64,000 bases of DNA from Paenibacillus durus (GCF_000756615.1 NZ_CP009288.1:5952001-6016000), one strand, 5' to 3'. Positions 23,263-32,075 are shown, counted from the stretch's first letter. Notes: generated by a model from the letters alone, not told the origin. A program made the numbers and translations.

Positions 23263-25344
23263 TTATATTCCACCTCCGCTACCTTGAGCGGCCTTCTGCT
23301 GTGTGGAAAAGCGCTGTAAGGCTGCAACTCCTTCGGCCATTCGCTTTTCCCACGGATCTTGCGAGTTTATATCTGGCAGTCGTCCACGCTCTTTTTTGAA
23401 CTGAACAGCCCGTTCAGTCAGTGCTCTAGCTTCTTCATATGGTATACTTACACGCTTTGCAGCAATGACAGCTGCAACTTGTTTTAAGCTATCCTCACTT
23501 AATGCTTTAGATAGAATTGCATACGCTTCGTTGAATGGATTAATACGGTCGATGAGGTCGATGTCTAGTTCACAAACGTTCACGAACTTACGAACCCCAT
23601 CGATAAGAGCAGTGTTGGCAATTGGCTCATTGCTACCCTCTGTACCCTTCGTCGCAGTCTGCTTTGCTTGTTGTGTTAAATTAAGGGCAGCAATGGCGTG
23701 CTGACGAACTGCTTCCTGATCCTCCGTGTCAAGCTCTGGATATTTCTCCTTGATAATTTTGCCCATGCGAACTTGCGTCAGCTCTTCTGGTACCATTTCT
23801 TTGTCAAACAGGCCCCGTTCAATAGTGTTTTTGTCCTGGACGAATGTCGCAATGACCTCATTTAGGTCTTCCCGACATATACGAGCAGCTTCCTCGCTTT
23901 TTGGCTCGAAGAGACCTTTGATTTCAATCTGCATTTGTCCTGTTTCATGGTTAAAGCCTACATTACACTTTTCTGGATCATAACCCTCATCTCCATAGTC
24001 GAATCCCTCCACCGGTCCACTTGCTGCACTCTTCGATTTGAACTCGAAGCGAGGCGAAAGGACCTGTTCCATGAGCAGGCTGGCAGCAATTGCTTTCAGG
24101 GTATCGTTCACCGCCTCTATTACCGTCTCTTTGGAAGCATCGGGCTCCGCAATCAGATTGGTGAAGCGAGCACGCGTTTTGCCCGGAGCGTCACGGGTAG
24201 CACGACCTATGATTTGCACAATCTCGGTAAGACTCGCCCGATAGCCAATTGTAAGTGCATGCTCACACCATATCCAATCAAATCCTTCTTTTGCCATGCC
24301 AAGAGCAATAATGATATCCACATGGTCGCGATTATTCTTATGGATAGGATCTTTCAATGCATTAGATACCCGGTCACGTTTAGTCGAATCGTCATCTACC
24401 AGATCGGCAATCCTAAGAACTCTACCATCTGACGTCTTAACTAATTGAAAGCCAGTTACGGAATCAGTGCCTTGCCACTCCCCCAGCTCTTCAATGATGT
24501 GTTCAACTTCTTTAATCTTGTTTTTGGTACTCTCGCGGGAATTAACGTTTGGGATATGAATGATGGTCTTCTCAGACGAATCTAGCACTTTAAGAATGTC
24601 ATCTGTATAAGAATCAGAATAGAAGTAATAGCCAATATCAAGTTGTTTCAGATACTCGTATCCATTAAGTTGCTCATAATACGTGTAAGTGACTGTGTCG
24701 AACTTTGCCTCGTCTTGCGGAGCTAACACCGCCTCAGCATCGCCACGGAAGTAGGAACCCGTCATCGCAACAATATGCACACTATCGCGAGAGATAAACT
24801 GACCAAGATGCAAACCTAGCTTATTGTCCGGGTTCGCAGAAACATGATGGAATTCGTCCACGGCAATCAACCTGTTATCAAACGCCTCTACTCCGTACTC
24901 TTCGACAGCGAAACGGAAGGTAGCATGTGTACAAACTAAGACTTTATCGTTACTTTCAAGAAACGCACCGACTGCCTTAACCTTACCTCCGTTGTCCGAG
25001 CCAGGGGCATTACATAGGTTCCATCTCGGCTCCACGACCCAGTCGGTCCAAAAGCCATACTGGCTCAGCGGCTCATTGTTGAAGCTGGATCCGATTGACT
25101 TTTCAGGCACAACAATAATTGCCTGCTTGAGTCCTTGGTTCTGGAGCTTATCTAGGGCAATGAACATCAATGCCCGACTTTTGCCGGATGCCGGTGGCGA
25201 CTTAATAAGTAAGTACTGTTCGCCTCGCCGTTCGTAGGCACGCTCTTGCATAGTTCGCATTCCCAGGGCATTGGATTTCGTGGAATTTCCGTTACGAGCG
25301 TAAGACACAGAAATGGTAGGGATTGATTTGTTTCCTGCAGTCAT
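23263..25344 (-). CDS. SF2 DEAD/DEAH-type helicase, second gene of the defence-type operon
   Basis: 693 residues. ATP-driven DNA translocase or helicase like restriction R subunits. Motifs: Walker A LIKSPPASGKSRA (residues ~45-57), motif Ia IIVVPEKSIGSSF, Walker B LIAVDEFHHVSAN, motif III IVAMTGSYFRGDAEA, and motif VI with arginine fingers EIVQIIGRATRDAPG. The C-terminal ~250 residues are helical and have no nuclease motif that I can see; they end VQFKKERGRLPDINSQDPWEKRM, a module also seen in the adjacent nuclease's N-terminus (HGRTPQHGEENDIFERL), perhaps a protein-protein element. The start overlaps the methyltransferase stop by four bases. Confidence 0.85.
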   Translation of the reverse strand: MTAGNKSIPTISVSYARNGNSTKSNALGMRTMQERAYERRGEQYLLIKSPPASGKSRALMFIALDKLQNQGLKQAIIVVPEKSIGSSFNNEPLSQYGFWTDWVVEPRWNLCNAPGSDNGGKVKAVGAFLESNDKVLVCTHATFRFAVEEYGVEAFDNRLIAVDEFHHVSANPDNKLGLHLGQFISRDSVHIVAMTGSYFRGDAEAVLAPQDEAKFDTVTYTYYEQLNGYEYLKQLDIGYYFYSDSYTDDILKVLDSSEKTIIHIPNVNSRESTKNKIKEVEHIIEELGEWQGTDSVTGFQLVKTSDGRVLRIADLVDDDSTKRDRVSNALKDPIHKNNRDHVDIIIALGMAKEGFDWIWCEHALTIGYRASLTEIVQIIGRATRDAPGKTRARFTNLIAEPDASKETVIEAVNDTLKAIAASLLMEQVLSPRFEFKSKSAASGPVEGFDYGDEGYDPEKCNVGFNHETGQMQIEIKGLFEPKSEEAARICREDLNEVIATFVQDKNTIERGLFDKEMVPEELTQVRMGKIIKEKYPELDTEDQEAVRQHAIAALNLTQQAKQTATKGTEGSNEPIANTALIDGVRKFVNVCELDIDLIDRINPFNEAYAILSKALSEDSLKQVAAVIAAKRVSIPYEEARALTERAVQFKKERGRLPDINSQDPWEKRMAEGVAALQRFSTQQKAAQGSGGGI

Positions 25345-28121
25345 TGGTTTGCCCCCTTCTTGCTTCTCTTCGTCTGTGGCGCTGATGTTGTCATCTTGGT
25401 GTAGAGTTCAAATAGCTTTTCCAGCCGTTCCGTATCATTTCTAAAACGGCGGCCAATATAGATACGTTCCAGCACCTCATCGTTATACTCATGAGCCTCA
25501 CGAAGGTTGGATGGCATATTTTCTGGCTCGTAGAGCTCTGCGATTGTCGCTGGGAAGTGTGTCTCACGTGCCAAAAGAATTTCCTCAGCACAGCGGGTAA
25601 GGTCCGCTTTATTCTTCTCAGTCAGAGTAGGGATAGGAAAGGTATTCCATCCGAGAGTGTTGGAATACGAAAATCGCATTTCTAATCTAACACAAACTGC
25701 ACCAATCCAGACCCAATGCATGCGGGAGGCTATCAGGGCGAGGTTCCATAATGGTGCATCCATTATGGCGAAGTTCTTGTTACTAACGATACTACCCGCT
25801 GGAAGATATCCCACTGGCAAATATGGACGACCTTCGGAACTCACTCCAGGGACTACAATAATCCGCTCATCTCCGTGCTGCCGTACCTCGCCAAAACGAT
25901 GGGGGGAGTTGGCGAGGGCTTGTGTGGTTGGGCGATTCGATTTCTGCCGCTTATCCCGCACGCTTTCAAACCGCGCGGCAAGCCACTCATTAGCGACTGC
26001 CTCATCATAGTCTGAGTCGTCAACCCAAATACACCTGCGCTCTTGCCCTCGAATGTATTCCTGCGATCCCAGGAATGGTCGAATGAATTTGCTAGGGACA
26101 CCATGTAGCCGTACAGCATTCTCCGCTTCTTCAGGAGCGAGTAACAACCCCCCACCATCATTGGGCATGTTACCAAACGTCATTTCGGCAACCTCACTGA
26201 TCCGCGTAGTCCGGGGACCAACAATGATGTTAGGGCCAGGTACGAGATAGGCATTGATATGCCCTGTAGATTTAACGATAATTCCCCCGTCGGGCTTTTC
26301 ACTAAAAATCCGGCGCTCAGTACCTGGATTGGTAGAAATGCCTACAATCACCACCGTGACTCCCGCATTCTTACTGGCGAGATTAGCCCACTTAAATGAA
26401 GTATGGGCGAAAGTGATCTGGTGGCCAGATGCGAAAATCAACGACCATAAGGTTTCTACTTGGCGTCCTTGGCAGATCGAGTTAGTAGCCACAAATGCTG
26501 AAACAGTTGGCGTCCTCGTACCATAATCCGCAGCCTTCATTAACCAGCCGGAGACGTAGTCCAGCGATTTCCAATTTCTTGTCCGATCTGAAAATATTTC
26601 CTGTAAATCGTCCTTCTGCTCGTCGGTTTGCCATTGACTTCCACGATAGGGTGGATTTCCACAGATATACGTCTCCCCGCCTTCATTCTCGAAGTCAATC
26701 TGTGCTTGATTCAATGGCGTACTGAAAAGATCATCATCATGGAATTTCACATCTGTTCCAGTCGGTGGGCAAATACTAAGCCAATCTAGTCTTAGAGCAT
26801 TGCCACAGGTGATCCAGTTCTCCGATGATAGCGGCAAAAAATCTGCAAGAGCCAGGGTGGGCCCACGATACAGTACATTGCATTGGTATTCGGCGATAAT
26901 GAGGGCAAGACGAGCAATTTCAGCTGAAAAATCCCGAAGTTCGATACCGCGGAAGTTGGTCAACGGTATGTCGCTCTCACGCCCGGGTTCACCGCGTCGT
27001 TCGTTGATAATGTTTTCAATTTCTCTCATCTGCTTGTATGCGATGACTAAGAAGTTGCCTGAGCCACAGGCCGGATCAAAAACCCGAATCCTCGAAAGAC
27101 GCTTGCGTAGGTTGAGTAGCATACGAGGGTTGTCACCTGCTACTTCAAGCTGTACCCGTAAGTCATCCAGAAATAACGGGTTGAGCACCTTTAGAATGTT
27201 CGGCACGCTAGTATAGTGCATGCCGAGCTCACTGCGTTCCTCGTCATCCGCAACCGCCTGTATCATCGAACCAAAAATGTCCGGATTGATCTTCGTCCAG
27301 TCTAAGCGGCCAATGTGTAGTAGGTAGGATCGCGCAATCTTACTGAACCGCGGCACATCTACATTGCCCGAGAAAAGTCCTCCATTTACATAAGGGAACG
27401 CATTGGCCCATCGTGGTATGTTTACCCTATCGTGATCAAGATCCTTTGTGTTCATAGCGCGGAAGATTTCACTAATTACTTCATGCGTGTTAGAGGCATC
27501 CTGCGCACTCATTTGCTCGATGGTGTCAGTGAACAGCCTTGTGCTGTTAAAGATACCGGTGTCCTCGGCAAAGAAGCAAAAGATCAGTCGTGCCATAAAG
27601 TGATTCATCTCGTGACGTCGATCGGTCACTTCCCATTGGGGATTGTCTTTCAAAAGCTCAACATAGAGTCGGTTCAATCGGCCCGTTGCTTGGATGTCGA
27701 ATGAACTGTCGCGTACCTGCTTGACGGTTGTAATCCCAGCAAGTGACAAGAAAAAACCAAAGTGATCTGGGAAACCCCGATAAGCACAGGCTACCGTCTC
27801 GCCGGACTCCAGATCCTCGGCCTCAAAGTCTACCCCGTCCGTGGCAAGGATATAGCGTGCTTTTGCCCTGATCGTTGCCCGGCTTTCTTTCAATTCGGCA
27901 AGTGCCATGGTAACTTCGCCAGGTTGAGCGACCACGATATGGATGTTGTTAGTTTGTAGAACCCCACCTAAGTCTGATTTATTCGTTTCTCCTGAGCGAA
28001 GGCGCTTAATTGTCGTCTCCTTGTTCCCAAATGCCCGAAGAAAGGCAAACGGAAACTCCTCCTTATCAAAAGGCTGAATTGCCAATTCCGAGACTGCTGC
28101 TTCGATTTCTACTGGGTTCAT
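25341..28121 (-). CDS. MmeI-like DNA adenine methyltransferase, first gene of the defence-type operon
   Basis: 926 residues, class I SAM-dependent N6-adenine methyltransferase. SAM motif I FDPACGSGNFLVIAYKQ (~350), catalytic motif IV ICGNPPYRGSQW (~500). The target-recognition region is MmeI-type: FGNMPNDGGGLLLAPEEA, FIRPFLGSQEYIRGQERRCIW. The C-terminal helical module is also MmeI-like: LARETHFPATIAELYEPENMP, LREAHEYNDEVLERIY. The N-terminal ~330 residues are helical and lack a clear D...ExK nuclease centre, unlike MmeI itself, which is consistent with cutting by a separate subunit. Start: GGGAGGAA ten bases upstream of ATG. It heads a tightly coupled three-gene operon. Confidence 0.87.
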   Translation of the reverse strand: MNPVEIEAAVSELAIQPFDKEEFPFAFLRAFGNKETTIKRLRSGETNKSDLGGVLQTNNIHIVVAQPGEVTMALAELKESRATIRAKARYILATDGVDFEAEDLESGETVACAYRGFPDHFGFFLSLAGITTVKQVRDSSFDIQATGRLNRLYVELLKDNPQWEVTDRRHEMNHFMARLIFCFFAEDTGIFNSTRLFTDTIEQMSAQDASNTHEVISEIFRAMNTKDLDHDRVNIPRWANAFPYVNGGLFSGNVDVPRFSKIARSYLLHIGRLDWTKINPDIFGSMIQAVADDEERSELGMHYTSVPNILKVLNPLFLDDLRVQLEVAGDNPRMLLNLRKRLSRIRVFDPACGSGNFLVIAYKQMREIENIINERRGEPGRESDIPLTNFRGIELRDFSAEIARLALIIAEYQCNVLYRGPTLALADFLPLSSENWITCGNALRLDWLSICPPTGTDVKFHDDDLFSTPLNQAQIDFENEGGETYICGNPPYRGSQWQTDEQKDDLQEIFSDRTRNWKSLDYVSGWLMKAADYGTRTPTVSAFVATNSICQGRQVETLWSLIFASGHQITFAHTSFKWANLASKNAGVTVVIVGISTNPGTERRIFSEKPDGGIIVKSTGHINAYLVPGPNIIVGPRTTRISEVAEMTFGNMPNDGGGLLLAPEEAENAVRLHGVPSKFIRPFLGSQEYIRGQERRCIWVDDSDYDEAVANEWLAARFESVRDKRQKSNRPTTQALANSPHRFGEVRQHGDERIIVVPGVSSEGRPYLPVGYLPAGSIVSNKNFAIMDAPLWNLALIASRMHWVWIGAVCVRLEMRFSYSNTLGWNTFPIPTLTEKNKADLTRCAEEILLARETHFPATIAELYEPENMPSNLREAHEYNDEVLERIYIGRRFRNDTERLEKLFELYTKMTTSAPQTKRSKKGANQ

Positions 28122-28385
28122 GGCCTGTTTCCTCCCGACTTAGTTCTCGTGCTGATATAATGCTATCGTCATTTTCTGTAGGGAGATAAAAAATGCTCTG
28201 AATAATCAACGTTATGAGCAAGACAGAGGGTCTCTTCATCAATTTTTATATTAATAAATCTCATTATATCCTCCATACTAAAAAACACTTTTCTTTCAAT
28301 TATATCATATGGGCCAAAAGGAGCGAATTTCAAATGATCCAGCAACAACAGCTTATTCTCTCTCGCCTCAAGCAACCTCGGGCTG

Positions 28386-28695
28386 TACGAGATGAACGAG
28401 ATCGACCGCAGCCTGTTCGCGGAATGCCTGAACGACCTGAACAGGGAGCTCGACACCGAGCTTACCCGTCGGTCGAAGCTGGAACTGGAACTCCGCGACG
28501 ATCAGGCCGAGCCCGTCTCCTTCGAGCTCGTACGTTCCTTGGTTGGCAGGTTTGACGCCCTGCTCCACCGCTCTCCGTTCCCGCAGCGTAAGACACTGGT
28601 GCACCTGATCGTGAAGCGGATCACGCTGGACGACAGGAAGCGCGTCAGCAACGTCGAGCTCGCCTTCAATGAGGAGACCGAGAAGCATTTTTTAA
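28386..28695 (+). pseudogene. Large serine recombinase, C-terminal remnant 3
   Basis: Upstream (from about 28330) IQQQQLILSRLKQ in one frame continues after a shift near 28380 as YEMNEIDRSLFAECLNDLNRE, then a coiled coil, then RSPFPQRKTLVHLIVKRITLDD and NVELAFNEETEKHFL. This is the typical tail of site-specific serine recombinases. The reading frame runs on into a terminator, and catalytic and zinc-ribbon parts are missing. It lies between the defence operon and the rlmH-proximal gene. Confidence 0.7.
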
Positions 28696-28699
28696 GCGT

Positions 28700-28744
28700 A
28701 GCCCCTTCTGCTGGACCACATGCAGAAGGGGCTTTTCCTTTTTC
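28700..28744 (+). terminator. Terminator behind recombinase remnant 3
   Basis: Stem AGCCCCTTCTGC / GCAGAAGGGGCT, loop of 10 bases, followed by TTTTCCTTTTT on the plus strand. Confidence 0.85.
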
Positions 28745-28798
28745 CGGAAAAGCCCCGATGCTCAAAAAATCACTTGTGTTTATCATATAGATTCTATT

Positions 28799-29890
28799 TT
28801 ATATCACGCCTGTATCAAGAAATTCGAACCCTGTAATTTCGGAAGAGATCTCGTTAATAAACTGATAGGGTGATTTCTGAATAAATTCTGTAATAATCCA
28901 GTTATGCTTACCTGATAAATATCCCCGGAGAATCATTGGATTGTAACGAGAGAGCTCGCTCAACCGGTGCATGGCGGCATAGGCTAATGTAACTGGACTC
29001 CTATCAATCCACTTATCTCCGTTGCTTCCCCGTCTCATGTACCACCTTTTATCACCTTTCCCTACTATCGGCATAACATACTTCCTTAACTTTCTATGGT
29101 ATGCCTCAAACGTCTCCATCTTCTCCTTACTCCAGTTGAATCTTCGCTTGAGCCGTATTACAAACCGATCATTGATATTATTTACTCGCTCAAAACCAGA
29201 CGGTAATTTGTTGATCGTATGACCATTTGCATATCGAGGATCTGGCTCTATCTCTGCAACAAACCAACTTTGGGAAGATCCTAGCTTGGACACAAAATGT
29301 GGATTTCTCAACGGAATGAAGAGCTCCGGCACAGCTCTTGTTTCGGTATCGTACGAAAGAGAATATGCTCTATGTATGTATGGAATATTGTAGAACACCT
29401 GATCAAGGTTATATTCATATTCTCCCGGTACAATATGGTCATCAAGCAATCTGCTCAGTGCAGCCAGTATTCCGCGTGTCTTGAAGCGAATTTTCTCGTC
29501 TTCGGTACTGGGCCTTGTTAATCTGGTGCCAGAAAAGTTGCCAGCAACCCCATGGCTGTTCGAGAACGCCTGCTTTTTTACAATCAAGAGTGTCTTTGCA
29601 GCGTTTAAAAAGCAATAATATAGCGGTAATGGAGCCGCTGTAGGAGGCAGGGATTTTGAACTTAAATAGAAGTTTCTAGCCTGCTCCCAGTAGAATGCCG
29701 CCTCTGCCGTACTCTTATTCCTCAACCAAGATTCAACAAAAGTCCAAGGCTCGCTTGCAAGCACTGTTTTCCCACCAAGATTCGGAGTTACAGTTGCAGA
29801 CTTAACAGTGAGTAATCTACGCTTATAATATATCGGTCCTGCCACTAGTCCACTTCCTCGCTTAACATCAGGTATTACGATAAATTCCAC
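28799..29890 (-). CDS. YaaC-like protein
   Basis: 363 residues, cytoplasmic. It matches the YaaC family pattern: EPWTFVESWLRNKSTAEAAFYWEQARNFY (here residues ~46-75) and APLPLYYCFLNAAKTLL (~87-103). Later come SLSYDTETRAVPELFIPLRNP and a terminal RYNPMILRGYLSGKHNWIITEFI. YaaC proteins are helical and of unknown biochemistry; island-borne homologues often sit near restriction or other defence genes (recollection). It is the gene nearest the rlmH 3' end, 70 bases away, and so the first cargo gene of the presumed cassette. No strong ribosome site was evident; ATG at 29890 is the best choice. Confidence 0.65.
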   Translation of the reverse strand: MEFIVIPDVKRGSGLVAGPIYYKRRLLTVKSATVTPNLGGKTVLASEPWTFVESWLRNKSTAEAAFYWEQARNFYLSSKSLPPTAAPLPLYYCFLNAAKTLLIVKKQAFSNSHGVAGNFSGTRLTRPSTEDEKIRFKTRGILAALSRLLDDHIVPGEYEYNLDQVFYNIPYIHRAYSLSYDTETRAVPELFIPLRNPHFVSKLGSSQSWFVAEIEPDPRYANGHTINKLPSGFERVNNINDRFVIRLKRRFNWSKEKMETFEAYHRKLRKYVMPIVGKGDKRWYMRRGSNGDKWIDRSPVTLAYAAMHRLSELSRYNPMILRGYLSGKHNWIITEFIQKSPYQFINEISSEITGFEFLDTGVI

Positions 29891-29954
29891 ATGACAATCT
29901 GAAACCCTCTAATCATCCAAAAAATCAAGAAATTATACTCAGTACCACAAAAAT

Positions 29955-29978
29955 TTCGCCCTACTTGTGATACGGTTC
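29955..29978 (-). repeat. att-like site A at the 3' end of rlmH
   Basis: GAACCGTATCACAAGTAGGG on the minus strand spans the last codons (E-P-Y-H-K), the stop, and a few bases beyond. In staphylococci the equivalent rlmH codons are the attB site of SCC cassettes. Imperfect direct copies occur at 20.1 and 19.03 kb. Confidence 0.6.
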
Positions 29979-30440
29979 CCCCCGATTGATCTTCACCGCC
30001 CGATAAATCTGCTCCACCAGCACCAGGCGCATGAGCTGATGGGGCAGCGTCATGCGCCCGAAGCTGAGCCGCTGCTGCGCGCGGCTCAGGACCGCATCGG
30101 AGAGCCCATGGCTGCCTCCGATGACGAACACGACATGGCTCGTCCCGTAGGTGCCGAGCCTGTCGATCTCCCCGGCAAGCTCTTCCGAGCTCCAGAGCTT
30201 GCCGTCGATGGCGAGCGCGATAACATGCGCGCTCTCCTTCACATGCGCGAGGATGCGCTCGCCCTCGCGCGCCTTCACGGCCGATACTTCGGCTTCGCTT
30301 AAGGTATCGGGCGCTTTTTCATCCGCCACCTCAATCATCTGGAACTTGAGGTAGGGCGTAAGCCGTTTCGCGTATTCCTGGATGCCCTGTACCAGGTATT
30401 TCTCTTTCAATTTACCGACCGCAATAAGCTGAATGAACAT
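29961..30440 (-). CDS. rlmH: 23S rRNA pseudouridine-1915 N3-methyltransferase RlmH
   Basis: SPOUT-class methyltransferase that methylates pseudouridine 1915 in helix 69 of 23S rRNA on the assembled 70S ribosome, 159 residues, the standard family length. Seen: start MFIQLIAVGKLKEKYLVQGI, IALAIDGKLWSSEELA, the knot signature VFVIGGSHGLSDAV (SAM site), LPHQLMRLVLVEQIYRA, and the invariant end INRGEPYHK. It is divergent from a DUF4386 gene. Its 3' end is the boundary between core chromosome and the accessory region. Confidence 0.97.
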   Translation of the reverse strand: MFIQLIAVGKLKEKYLVQGIQEYAKRLTPYLKFQMIEVADEKAPDTLSEAEVSAVKAREGERILAHVKESAHVIALAIDGKLWSSEELAGEIDRLGTYGTSHVVFVIGGSHGLSDAVLSRAQQRLSFGRMTLPHQLMRLVLVEQIYRAVKINRGEPYHK

Positions 30441-30594
30441 AAAGATCCGAACTCCCCTTTCTTCGTCCTCTAATGATAAACAAGGACCGATGAATACACA
30501 AACGCGGATCTCTCCTTAACTTAAGTCAAGGAAGTCCCGTTCCCTCCTTAGTACAATGTAACCACGAAGAATTCTTCAGAGGAGGGTTATTCAA

Positions 30595-31302
30595 ATGTCG
30601 AATCCAGCGGCCCGAGCGGCCGGTATTTCACTCATTTTAATGGCGGCTGCCGCCGCACTCTCGTACGGATATGTACATCGAAGTCTGGTCACGGAGGGAG
30701 ACCCGGGCGCTACATTTGGCAGCTTGACCGCCGCTCCCCTGCTGTTCAGGGCTGAGATTTTGGCATGGACCCTGATTATGGTCTGTGACATCGTGGCTGC
30801 ATGGGGATTATATAAGGTGCTGAAGCCCGTGCAGCCGGGCCTGTCCCTGCTGGGCGCATGGCTGCGCTTGTCGTATACGGCGGTCTTGGGTGCGGCCGTC
30901 TCCAGTCTTGTCGTCGTTTCACTGCTTACAGGCAGCAGTACCGGGGCATTTTCGAGCTTCACGGCGAATCAGCTGGAGATCGAGACGATGCTGTTTCTGC
31001 GAGCTTTTGCAGCGGTATGGTCGGTTGGTTTGATCATTTTTGGCGGGCATCTGCTGATTGTGGGGGTTCTGGCTCTCCGAACAGGGAATGTACCTAAGAT
31101 CATCAGCGTACTGCTCTTGTTGGCCGGGGCGGGTTATATCGTCATTCATGTGTGCCGCACGCTTTGGCCTGAGGCCGAGGGTCTTGTAAAAGGGCTGGAG
31201 TGGGTGTTTATGCTGCCGATGACTGCCGGGGAACTGGGCTTCGGGATCTGGCTGCTGTTCAGAGCTCCGTCTCCGCGCATTCGCGGTGAAGCCGCTTCTT
31301 GA
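30595..31302 (+). CDS. DUF4386 integral membrane protein
   Basis: 235 residues with six hydrophobic helices. Family-typical segments are RAAGISLILMAAAAALSYGY, LFRAEILAWTLIMVCDIVAAWGLY, SLLGAWLRLSYTAVLGAA, LFGGHLLIVG-like IFGGHLLIVGVLALR, and TAGELGFGIWLLFR. Function unknown. ATG follows GAGGAGG at nine bases. TACAAT at 30553-30558 may be its -10. Its 3' end overlaps the original C-terminal coding region of the opposite Crp/Fnr-type gene. Confidence 0.85.
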   Translation: MSNPAARAAGISLILMAAAAALSYGYVHRSLVTEGDPGATFGSLTAAPLLFRAEILAWTLIMVCDIVAAWGLYKVLKPVQPGLSLLGAWLRLSYTAVLGAAVSSLVVVSLLTGSSTGAFSSFTANQLEIETMLFLRAFAAVWSVGLIIFGGHLLIVGVLALRTGNVPKIISVLLLLAGAGYIVIHVCRTLWPEAEGLVKGLEWVFMLPMTAGELGFGIWLLFRAPSPRIRGEAAS

Positions 31303-31854
31303 TCCGGCTCAGCGACTCCGGCGTCATGCCGAGATAGCTTGCCGCTGATGCTGGGGAACTCGGTCGATAAGGCCGGGTCTTCGAAGAAGCAGGGTCTTAT
31401 AGCGCTCTTCGGGGGAAGAAGCGATAAAAGCAGCGAACTCCTCCTGAACCTGACCGAAGCTCTCCTCGATCATCCGGCGTGTCATGGACTCCAATTGCGT
31501 GTATTTGGCGTACATCTCCCTCTCGGCGTTCAGCTGACCGACAACCAATACAGAGTCCTCCAGACAGGTCAGGGTGTAATCCGACGATTTATCCGGCTTA
31601 TGTACATTGAAGATGGCGATCGCCTGCTCCTCCGTGTAGAAGTTCGAGGTTATGTCCCGGCCCGTCTCATCCACCGCATGCTGCCGTACGCACCCCTTCA
31701 GGACAAAATAACATTTGCCGGGAATCTCCCCCTGCCTGAGCAGAACGGTTCCCTTCCTGTATTCTTCCACCTGAATCTCATCCAGAATCGCGTGCTGCTC
31801 TGCTTCGCTCAAGGAAGTCAGCCGGGTCATATATTTCAGTAAAAGATGCTTCAT
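31259..31854 (-). pseudogene. Crp/Fnr-type cyclic-nucleotide-binding regulator, frameshifted near its end
   Basis: Read from 31854: a cNMP-binding beta roll (RKGTVLLRQGEIPGKCYFVLKGCVRQ; YTEEQAIAIFN; EDSVLVVGQLNAE) and the connecting helix. Then SPEERYKTLLLRRPGLIDRVPQHQ, after which the frame breaks and stops at 31324. The expected DNA-recognition end, ASYLGMTPESLSRIKKRL, is present in the neighbouring frame, running to a stop at 31259. A single missing base near 31350 (CAGCGGCAAGC where CAGCTGGCAAGC would be expected) explains it. Either a recent inactivation or a sequencing error. Members with this short C-terminus are common near stress genes; ligand unknown. Confidence 0.75.
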
Positions 31855-31885
31855 TTTTTCCAGCCTCCCTCCTTCAATGTAGAAG

Positions 31886-32030
31886 TTACCGCGTCAAGGG
31901 CACCTCAAAATTATCCGAGTGAAAATGGCTGTAATACCGCCCGTTCTCCGCCGTAAATTTCAGCACGCTGTAGTCCGGGTCGGTCACGCCGATCGGATAT
32001 GACTTGCACCATCCTCCATTTTAAGGGGGG
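31886..32030 (-). pseudogene. 3' fragment of a small-protein gene (PPOX/FMN-binding-like)
   Basis: About 40 codons read GGWCKSYPIGVTDPDYSVLKF then TAENGRYYSHFHSDNFEVPL and a stop. This resembles the C-terminus of pyridoxamine-oxidase-like general-stress proteins, where the late segment carries a PDY.VL.F.A..GRYY pattern. No start or remaining domain was found upstream. A deletion scar; the family name is tentative. Confidence 0.4.
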
Positions 32031-32075
32031 CCAGGCGGGTTGTACATTTTCTTTTTTGTAGGCTAAGGGCTGACC

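Noticed and set aside
28169..28456. 95-residue leftward frame across recombinase remnant 3
   Set aside because: It crosses two unrelated segments (the AT-rich spacer and the antisense of a recombinase tail) and has no family similarity.
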